The translations under genes were made by a program, and so were the position numbers. DNA of 64,000 nucleotides from Lycium barbarum. Lineage: Eukaryota; Streptophyta; Magnoliopsida; Solanales; Solanaceae. Positions 48,301-57,862 of this stretch are shown here, piece by piece. Below the pieces are notes generated by a model that searched no databases, had not been told where the DNA came from, and saw only the letters and a list, made by a program, of their open reading frames with translations. The stretch is taken from positions 43,192,447-43,256,446 of the forward strand of contig NC_083348.1 in assembly GCF_019175385.1 (NCBI RefSeq), read 5' to 3'. How positions within the stretch are numbered: position 1 is the stretch's first letter; each line of letters starts with the position of its first letter.

Positions 48301-50186
48301 TGGTTGCGTATGCTTCAAGGCAATTGCAGAGACATGGGCAGAATTATCCTACCCATGATCTAGAATTGGCCGCAGTGGTCCATGCATTAAAGATATGGAG
48401 ACATTATTTATATGGCGTCCACGTGGATATTTATACAGATCATAAGAGTCTTCAGTATATCTTCAAGCAGAAAGAGTTGAATTTGCGACAACGACGATGG
48501 CTAGAGTTGCTAAAAGACTATGATGTTGATATTTTGTATCACCCCGGAAAGGAAAATGTTGTGGCTGATGCTCTTAGCCGTAGATCGATGGGAAGTCTAA
48601 ATGATGTACGACCAGAAAAGAAAGAAATGGCTCATGAGCTCCAACAGTTAGCTAGCCTAGGAGTCCGAGTAGTGGACTCAGGTAGCAGCGGAGCTACTAT
48701 TTATAATTCAGTAGTTTCGTCGCTAGCAGCAGAAGTGAAAGAGCGACAATATGAGGATCCCATGCTAATGCAGCTCAGAGATACACTCCCTCAGAAAGAG
48801 GAGTCAGCATTTGATATTTCAGGAGACGGAGTTCTCCGATGCCGAGGCAGATTATGTGTCCCTGATGTGGCAAGTCTACGCCACCAGATTTTGAGAGAAG
48901 CTCATTGTTCTCGTTACTCCGTTCACCCCGGAGCGACGAAGATGTATCATGACCTTAAGTCTATATATTGGTGGAATGGGATGAAGAAAGATATAGCGGA
49001 ATTTGTAGCCCAATGTCCTAATTGTCAACAAGTGAAAGTCGAGCACCAAAAGCCGGGTGGATTATTGCAAGCTATAGAAATCCCAACGTGGAAGTGGGAA
49101 GTGATTAATATGGATTTCATTACAGGGCTGCCCCGTTCTCGACGCAAATATGATTCCATATGGGTGATTGTGGATAGACTCACAAAGTCCGTTCATTTCT
49201 TGCCAGTCAGAACGACCTATGCGGCAGAAGATTATGCAAGGCTTTACCTTAAAGAGATAGTGAGACTCCACGGCGTTCCGGTATCTATTATCTCTGATAG
49301 AGGTACTCAGTTTGCAGCAAAATTTTGGGAGTCTTTCCAAGAGGGTTTAGGGACCCAAGTGCGCCTTAGTATTGCATTTCACCCACAGACCGATGGACAA
49401 GCTGAACGCACCATTCAGACTCTCGAGGATATGCTACGGGCATGTATGATAGATTTTGGAGGAAATTGGGATGACCATTTGCCACTCATTGAGTTTGCTT
49501 ACAATAACAGTTATCATTCCAGTATTCAAATGACACCTTATGAGGCTTTATATGGGCAGAAATGTAGATCCCCGATCGGGTGGTTCGAGGTAGGAGAGGC
49601 TCAGTTGATAGGGCCAGACTTGGTTCAACAAGCCATGGAGAAGGTCAAGCTCATACAAGATCGGTTGTTAGCGGCTCAAAGTCGTCAAAAGTCCTACGCG
49701 GATAATCGTCGAAGGGACTTAGAGTTCGAAGTGAAAGATTGGGTATTCTTGAAAGTGTCGCCAATGAAGGGCGTAATGAGATTTGGAAAAAAGGGGAAGC
49801 TTAGTCCCCGGTATATTAGACCATATGAGATTGTGCGCAAAATAGGCAAAGTGGCCTATGAGTTAGATCTACCTCCGGAATTGGAGTCAGTCCATCTAGT
49901 ATTTTATGTCTCGATGCTTCGAAAATGTGTTGGAGATCCCACTAGGACCGTCCCAGTAAATGATGTGCAAGTGACAAAGAAATTGACTTATGAAGAGGTA
50001 CCCATTGCTATATTAGACAGGCAAGTACGGAGGCTTAGAAACAAAGAGGTGGCCTCGGTTAAGGTTCTATGGAGAAGCAGTAAATGAGAGGAGATGACAT
50101 GGGAAGTAGAAGAAAGTATGCGATCCAAATACCCACATTTATTTCAGCCCTTGGAAGAAGTCCTAGATGAGACGTCAAGATCATAA
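45379..50186 (+). pseudogene. Element C gag-pol, Tekay-type, with a 710-codon open stretch
   Basis: Gag starts at ATG 45379 (MPVKKKATAAQKGK). The CCHC knuckle is intact near 46515 (CYSCGRPGHIMRGC). Protease DPGSTLSY is near 46807. RT has FIDDILVYS near 47810. RNase H, integrase ([24 protein letters not shown]) and chromodomain ([12 protein letters not shown]) lie in one open stretch from about 47980 to 50084. Lesions are stops at 45508, 45871, 47201, 47384, 47447 and 50085, and single-base frameshifts near 45900, 47080 and 47978. Integrase keeps its D, D and E residues. The copy cannot make a full polyprotein although the integrase block is open. Confidence 0.93.
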
Positions 50187-50358
50187 GGTATGCATGTTTT
50201 CCTTTTATGCTTTTTGGGTCATGTGTGAACATATCTTTTTTATGCTATTATGTTGTAGCCCTGTGAGGCATCGATATTATGGGTTGTTGTGGCAGGATGG
50301 TAGCGCCATATTATAGGGGAGACTCTGGCGAAATTTTTATAGAATCCCCGAAGACTTT

Positions 50359-50394
50359 AACATTCGAGGACGAATGTTCTTAAGGGGGGGAGAA
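50359..50394 (+). promoter_or_regulatory. Element C pre-PPT hairpin and polypurine tract
   Basis: AACATTCG (50359..50366), loop AGGA, CGAATGTT (50371..50378): a perfect 8-bp stem. AAGGGGGGGAGAA then abuts the 3' LTR. Confidence 0.8.
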
Positions 50395-52531
50395 TGTTAC
50401 ACCTCGGAAAATTTTCCGTTGGTATGAAAGTGAATGAACTAGTGATGAGTATGAGTGTATGATGTCCATGAGTAAGAAACGACGTTTGATGACCTTAGGC
50501 GAGATTTCAAAGGTATCCGATGTGAGATGAGAAAGTTGGCTAAGTTAAGACGAGATACAAGGTGAGCAATGCATGCAAATGGATGTGGGTGATTAGAATG
50601 AGAAGTCTAAGAAATATGAGAAGTTGCAAATTTGCAACTGCCCAGTGGTCGTAAAGTGCTAGGACGGACCGTAAAATGGTATACGGTCCGTAAACTGGCA
50701 GTCGTAAATTGGCATGCAAGACTTCAAGTTTCTGCCAGTCGAGGAAATGGTATAATACGACCTGGAATACGGCCCGTAAAGTGATTTACGGCCCGTAAAC
50801 CATGGTCGTAAATCACCATACAAGCAGTCCAAGTTTCTGGTTCTGGAAATGGTTAAATACGCCCATGATGGACGGTCCGTAAATTGAAGGACGGGTACCA
50901 CTGTTCACTTCAACTCAGATTTGTAATTCATTAAATAAAGGGACCAACACTTGTTTCATTTCATTACAACATTACACCCTCTCTCTCTACAACTTCTCTC
51001 TACTATTATTATACAAGTTTTCAAGGATATTTGAGGATCAACAACATAAAGCAAGTGAATCAAGAGTAAGAACATCATCAAAGATCATCCAAGTCAAGAA
51101 ATCCAAATGGAGAAAAACTAGGGTTTTGCTCAAAGTGGAGTATTATCGACCAAAGCTTGTTCCTACAACTTCTAAGGTAAGATTCATGATTTTTACATGA
51201 TGTTTAAGGTATTGGAGAGTTAAAATACATGGATTGTAGAAAAATATGGTCAAGTAGGTCATGAATGATGAATAGTGACATTTTGAGAAATAGTTTGAAT
51301 TGAATTATGAATGTTGTGTGTTGAGATATGAATGTTATATAAATGGTGTTAAGATCATGAACTAGACACTTTAGACGAATGGACGAAGTTGGGTATTATG
51401 ACCATGAATATGGGTGAATTAGGAGTAAATTGAGGAATGTGGATAATGTGAATGACTAATGGCCATTGTTATGATATTGATGAAGGTAGAAACGCTAACA
51501 GTGGAAGGAACGCGCAAGGGTAGAATAATCCGACGAAAAGGTATGTAAGGCTAACCCTTCTTTCATAAGGCATGGTTCTTGGCCAATTTCCTAAAATCCT
51601 TTATATGAGTACGTTGTCTTCAAATGATTGATATTCCGAGCTCATAAGCTCACGATCCTTGATATGTACTACGATTGTACTACGCACTTCACATGACGAG
51701 TAAGCCTAGGACATAGATGTAGCGATAATGATGATAATAGTGATGACGATGATAATAATAATGATGCTAAAGGTGCCTACGGGCTATTATACTTATATGT
51801 GCCTATGAAGGGCTATAATGAAACCCCGAGCTTATAACGCCGGTAGAATATATGTATATGAATATGTATAAAGTATGTATACGATTACGAAACGCGCGCA
51901 CGCCTCTGCAGATGGTACGGATAACCCTGAAGCCTTGGTAGGGCCAGGTATGAGCAACCTTGAGCCTTGGTTGGCCAAGTATGTATATGAAACACCGATC
52001 CTACGAGGTCGGGTATGTTATGTAAATACTATGTATATGAAATGCCTATGTATATAATATGAATATGAATGTGATAAGACTATGTATATGAATACGAATA
52101 AGGACATGTATACGAATATGAGCACAAGTATGGTACGAGTACTATTATGAAATACGGATGACGATGTATGTGTATAAGTGCGTATGAGAAATGGATAGTC
52201 CTATGAAATGTAAGTAAGTGCAATGACGATGATATTATTATCTCCCCTCCTATGCTACTTCACATGTTGTTTACTATGCTTATACATATATCGATGTTGA
52301 TCATGCTTTACATACTTAGTATATTCTTGGTACTGACGTCCTTTTGTTTGTGGACGCTGCGCCATACCCGCAGGTGCACAGGGAGATAGACTTGATCCAT
52401 AGCTGCTTATTCAGAGACTGCATAGCAGAGCTTCTTTTTTCTTCCGGAGGCATAGCTTTTGGGTACTTATTCTTTTGTGTATATGATTATGGGCATAGCG
52501 GGGTCCTGTCCCGCTTATATGTTTTGTCATA
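50395..52531 (+). repeat. Element C 3' LTR, truncated
   Basis: About 2137 bp, parallel to the 5' LTR up to CCCGCTTATAT.. TTTGTCATA, then joined to element D sequence. The last part, including TAGAGGCTTGTAG and the GGGTCGTGACA end, is missing. Its stem-loop near 52318 has two changes on the 5' arm, both convertible to G.U pairs in RNA. Confidence 0.9.
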
Positions 52532-52921
52532 AAACTTACCTTAGATAGTGTAGGAATAAGCCTTGAGTAGAAATACTTCTCTTGCACCAAAACCCTAGTT
52601 CACTTCCATTGGAATTCCTTGGCTTGGATGAACTTCAATGAGTTTCATACACTTGATTTTGTTGGTTTGATGAAGTTGATCACAAATCTCTCTTGGGTTC
52701 TTGTGGATGAAGAGTGGAGAGCTCTCTAGAATGTTCTTGAAGTGTAAAGTGAGGAAATGAAATAAATTGGATGGGGTTGGGTCCTTATATCATTTTTAAA
52801 AATCTGTCTCGGCCAGATTCTACAGACCAACATACTGGCCGTATAAATTATACTGGCCGTATGTATGGCTGTAGATCTGGTCCAGTGAAGGACTCATTCT
52901 GGTCACAACATACGGCCTAAC
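52532..52921 (-). repeat. Element D 3' LTR, distal fragment
   Basis: Minus-strand LTR sequence with a palindrome cluster of the ATACTGGCCGTAT type (about 52825..52920), a TATA-like GATATAAGGACC near 52780, an HSE-like GAACATTCTAGA near 52730, and a splice-donor consensus CTAAG/GTAAG at 52539, seven bases from the fusion point. Confidence 0.8.
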
Positions 52922-55293
52922 TGTCACGACCCGCCTAGGGGCCGTGACGGGTACCCGGGGCTAACCCCCGAGCACCACTCGTTCTGCTGCTCATCATGCT
53001 CATTAAGCCTTATTTTATCAAATTCACACCCAAATCATAAGAGAATCATTTTTCCTTTGAGAACATAGATACTTTCATAGACATAAGCCTTTCGGCTATC
53101 AAAATAATATACATATATAGGGTAGTAATCTCGTGAGATCATATAACCCACACTGCGTATCTACGAGCCTCTACTAGAGTACTAGATATAGGGACGGGAC
53201 AGGACCCCGTCGTGCCCAAAATATACAAACATACACAAAATAATAATCAAGGCACCTCCGAAATAATGGAGTGCTCTCAAATCAGCTACTAGCTCCTATG
53301 AGTCTGGACCAAGATCACCTCCCTGCCTACCGGTAGGCATGAACACAGCGTCCAAAGAAAACGGACGTCATTACGAACATTGTACTGAGTATGAGAGGCA
53401 TAAATAATGAAGATACGTCAATGAGATAGAGAAAGCATCAGTAAGGAGCAACTGTATATGACTGTCACTTATAAAAGAAATAACACATGCTGTCTTACTC
53501 ATAATCATTATCATATCATATATGCATAAATGTATAAGCTGCCCATCCATATCGGATCGGTGCGATAATCATTAGCCTGCGTCCAGGCCTCCCGCGTCCG
53601 GGGTACCATCTCATGCCACCCACTAGTGGTGCTGCCCGTGCCATATAGGCACGGTGTACCATCTATAAGCCGCCTGCCTTAGCGGTGCTGCCCGGCCATA
53701 TAGGCGCGGTGTAATATCATCAACATGTACTCATCATAATGCATGCATAGAAACTCAGAGATAACTATACTTTATCGAGGTGACATAAGGTCGTGGACCC
53801 TCGATTCTATTATGGAGCATTTATAAGTATTCTGCTCACCTTGAAGGAAATAGTATATAAGGTGAGTGTAAACAATAAACTACAACATTAACTTTGTAGG
53901 GATATCATATCATGAACTCTAGAATCTCTATACTTTAACTCATTATCATCATTATTGGGCTCATAACATCTCTTATCTCATGTAGCTTCATGAACATAGG
54001 CTCATAGTTTTTCCGGAATGTAAGAAATTCATGAAGAAGAAAGAAAAGTCAAGCCATAGGATTCATGCCATAGAAAGAAAGGACTAGCCTCACATACCTT
54101 TTCCATTTAACTAATCTATCGCTTGCTTGTTCTCCTTCAATGCTCACGTTTCTACCTTCAAGAGAAGTTGCATGAACTAATCTAATCGATTACTTGAACG
54201 TGCTTACTAAAGCTAAAGAAAATTGGGCAGCATTTTCTTTGTTTATACAACTTTTCCCCATATCATATATCAACTCGCAAACATCCATAACAATATTCCC
54301 TATATCACAGGCAACAATCATCATTCATCTACATTATCTGCATTTCGCCATTTCACTCCAATTTTCTCCATAATCATGGTCATAATTCATCATTGCATTT
54401 TCTCACAAATAATACTTATTCCATATTCTAGATGTCGTTCATAACATATTTACAATCACAACATACCAATATTCATCATCCACCCCAAACTAATACTCAA
54501 CAATGACACTATTCACACATTCATGACCCATTTCCTACCTCCTTCTACAACCCAAGTGTTTTTAACTTTCAATACCTTAGACAACATGGAATGATCATAA
54601 AACTCACCTTGGATGATGGATGAACAACCTTTGAGTGGAACTTCTTTTCTTGCACCAAAACCCTAACTCTCTTCTCTTGAGTTTTCTTAGTGTAGATGAA
54701 CTTTTAATGGGTTTCATACACTGGATTTCATGGATTTGGTATAGTTGATCATGGATTTTCTTTGATTTCTTGTAGATGGATATTGGAGAGTGTTCTAGAG
54801 TTTTCTTGAAAAGAGGAGAGTGGAAAATGAAATGAAATAAAATGAGGGAATGGTCCTTATATTAATTCTTAAAATCAGTCCCGACCGAGATATACGGTAC
54901 GATCGACGGAGCGTCGATCTGGTCGTCGAAGTTGTTAAATTTCCAGTGAGCAATCTGTCGTTTCTTTTCATTCTACGGTGAGAAGGACGGTCCGTCGAAC
55001 TGATCGACGGAGCGTCGACCTATTCGTCGAATGGTCTTCTCTCTAGCTCAATTCTACGGCACAATCGACGAAGGGTCGACTCGTCCGACGGTACAAAGAA
55101 CAACCGTCGAACCTCCCTTTCGCAGAACTGCAGTGGAGTTTCATTTGACGAACTTTTCTCCCTTGCCTCTAACTTCTTTGGAATCTTAATTAGAATCATT
55201 AAGTATCCCTTCTTACTTGTAGGGACATCGTATACACCTTAACTTACGTTAGTCTATTCACGGCTCAGCAACTCAAAATTCCGAGGTGTAACA
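52922..55293 (-). mobile_element. Solo LTR S (Tekay-type) with target duplication CTAAC
   Basis: 2372 bp. On the minus strand it starts TGTTACACCTCGG at 55293 and ends GGGTCGTGACA at 52922. It is flanked by CTAAC at 52917..52921 and 55294..55298, so it is a clean solo LTR left by recombination between the two LTRs of a full element. It was inserted into the palindrome cluster of the element D LTR. Its own palindrome array (54890..55110) uses a different core, TCGACGGAGCGTCGA. Confidence 0.92.
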
Positions 55294-55298
55294 CTAAC

Positions 55299-55680
55299 AT
55301 ACGGCCAGTATGTTGGGCCGTATAATGCCCAGTCTTTCCGAACTCTTTCTCGTCGACTCGTTTGATCTCCAATCCTTATGGAACCTTCTTAACACTTCTT
55401 TAACACCTCATTACCAATCTAAGGGATGTTATAGCTCTTCTCTAACACATCATTAAGTCATCATTAATTCGATACTCGCAGATCCTACCCGACACACAAT
55501 ATATTACTTGCTTTCCTTGACAACATTCTTCCCTTACCTCAAATGTCTTTGAAATCTCGATTAGGATCATCACATGCTATTTCTTACTTATCAAAACATC
55601 ATATACGTCGTTCCCTTCGTTAGTCTATTCACTGTATGTTAACGGGAAATTTCCGAGGTGTAACATTCTTCCCCCCTTTT
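55299..55680 (-). repeat. Element D 3' LTR start and polypurine tract
   Basis: On the minus strand the LTR begins TGTTACACCTCGGAAATTTCC at 55665, directly after AAAAGGGGGGAAGAA (55680..55666). Just upstream, AACATTTG / CGAATGTT (55683..55702) forms the pre-PPT hairpin with one mismatch. Confidence 0.85.
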
Positions 55681-55869
55681 GGAACATTCGTCCTCAAATG
55701 TTAAGCACTCGGAAATTCTATGAAAATTTCGCCAGAGTTTCCCCTGTAATATGGAACTACCATCCTGTCACAACTGCCCACATTAACATTGCCTCACAGG
55801 GCCACAACACAATAGCAATATAAGTTGGCCACACACGACCTATATGCATAAAAAGAAAACATACATACC

Positions 55870-57862
55870 TCATAATCCCGATGTTTCATCGTGGATCTCT
55901 TCTGGGGGCTGAAATAAGTGCGGGTATTTGGATTTCATACTCTCTTCTACTTCCCAAGTCATTTCTTCTCGGTTGTTATTTCGTCATAAGACTTTAACTG
56001 AGGCTACTTCCTTATTTCGAAGTCTCTGTACTTGCCTGTCTAATATGGCAATGGGCACTTCTTCATAGACTAGCTTTTCTGTAACTTGAACATCATCTAT
56101 TGGAACAATCCTCGTAGGATCTCCAACACACTTGCAGAGCATTGAGACATGGAAAACTGGATGGACCGATTCAAGTTCTAGAGGCAAATCCAATTCATAA
56201 GCTACTTGACCCACCTTGCGGATAATCTTATAGGGTCCAATGTATCGAGGACTTAACTTTCCTTTCTTACCAAATCTCATCACTCCTTTCATTGGTGAAA
56301 CCTTTAAGAATACCCAATCATCAACTTGAAATTCTAAGTCTCGTCGGCGGTTGTCCGCATAAGATTTTTGGCGACTTTGGGCTGTCAATAATCGATCTCG
56401 GATCACCTTGACTTTTTCTACTGCTTGTTGAATCAACTCAGGGCCTATTAGTTGTACTTCTCCTATTTCAAACCATCCAATTGGGGATCGACACTTCCTT
56501 CCATATAAAGCTTCATACGGAGCCATTTGGATACTGGAATGGTGGCTATTATTGTATGCAAACTCAGTGAGAGGTAAGTGGTCATCCCAACTACCACCGA
56601 AATCTAGTACACATGCGCGTAGCATATCTTCCAAGGTCTGGATGGTACGTTCGGCTTGCCCATCAGTTTGCGGATGAAATGCCGTGCTGAGCTTTACTTG
56701 AGTACCCAAACCTTCTTGGAAGGATTTCCAGAACTTAGCTGTAAATTGTGCCCCTCTATCTGTGATAATGGATATCGGGATACCATGGAGTCGCACAATC
56801 TCCTTGAGATACAGCCGTGCATAATCTTCTGCTGAGTATGTGGTTCTGACTAGAAGAAAATGAGCTGCTTTCGTAAGTCTGTCCACGATCACCCATATGG
56901 AATCATACTTGCCTCGAGAACGGGGTAATCCCACAATAAAATCCATGTTGATCACTTCCCATTTCCAAGTAGGGATTTCCATTGCTTGCAATAATCCTCC
57001 TAGCTTTTGATGTTCGATTTTCACTTGCTGGCAATTTGGACATTGATCTACAAATTCTGCTATGTCTTTCTTCATTCCATCCCACCAATAAATTAACTTG
57101 AGATCATGATACATCTTTGTCGCTCCTAGATGAATAGTATACCGAGAATAATGAGCATCTTCTAGAATTCGGCGACGTAATTCTGCAACATTCGGAACAC
57201 ATAGCCTGCCTCGGTATCTAAGAATTCCATCCATAGAAGTTTCAAATGGAGACTTCTCTTTTTCATGAAATGTGTCTCTATAATGGCTCAACTGAGGATC
57301 TTCATATTGACGCTCTTTCACTTCCATATTTAGGGATGAAACTGTGGGATTATTAATACCAATTCCTGCACTACCTGAATCAATTAAACATACTCCAAGA
57401 TTAGCTAGTTGGTGGAGCTCATGAATTAATTCTTTCTTCTCCGGAGGAGCTTCACATAGGCTGCCCATCGATCGGCAGCTAAGCGCATCAGCTACTACAT
57501 TTGCCTTCCCGGGGTGGTATAAAATACTCACATCATAATCTTTCAATAATTCTAACCACCGCCTCTGCCGCAGATTCAACTCCTTCTATTTGAAAATGTA
57601 TTGAAGACTCTTGTGATCTGTATAAATATCAACATGCACACCATACAAGTAATGTCTCCACATCTTTAATGCATGAATAACTGCAGCCAATTCGAGATCA
57701 TGAGTTGGGTAGTTCGTTTCATGTTTCCGCAGCTGTCTCGAAGCATAAGCGATGACTTTACCGTGCTGCATTAACACACATCCTAACCCAACACCGAAAG
57801 CATCACAATATATAACATAACCATCTGGCCCTTCTGGGAGTGTCAAGACTGGGGTTGAGGTT
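55870..57862 (-). pseudogene. Element D pol fragment: RNase H, integrase, chromodomain
   Basis: A single minus-strand frame from the RNase H start ([11 protein letters not shown], near 57846) to a final TGA at 55870, with two in-frame stops: TAG at 57588..57586 (CAG in other copies) and TGA at 55986..55984 (TGG in others). RNase [10 protein letters not shown] and YTDHKSL, integrase zinc-binding residues ([18 protein letters not shown]), DDE residues (MDFIVGLP, TDRGAQF, GQAERTI) and the chromodomain end are all readable. The upstream part was displaced by element E and may continue beyond the window. Confidence 0.92.

Larger units (their letters stand above)
42756..52531 (+). mobile_element. 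Element C: Tekay-type Ty3/gypsy retrotransposon, 3' LTR truncated
   Basis: 5' LTR, PBS, gag-pol, hairpin plus polypurine tract and most of the 3' LTR are present. It inserted next to GTTAG (42751..42755); the partner duplication was lost with the last roughly 290 bp of the 3' LTR at the junction with element D (GTCATA, 52526..52531). The LTRs are nearly identical: 80-codon antisense translations at 43010..43252 and 50659..50901 differ at one residue. Confidence 0.92.
52532..57862 (-). mobile_element. Element D: Tekay-type Ty3/gypsy, truncated at both ends, hosting solo LTR S
   Basis: On the minus strand: partial pol (57862..55870), polypurine tract (55680..55666) and the first part of the 3' LTR (55665..55299 and 52921..52532), split by solo LTR S. 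The pol is cut at the start of RNase H by the insertion of element E at 57863. The LTR is cut at the fusion with element C. Confidence 0.88.
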
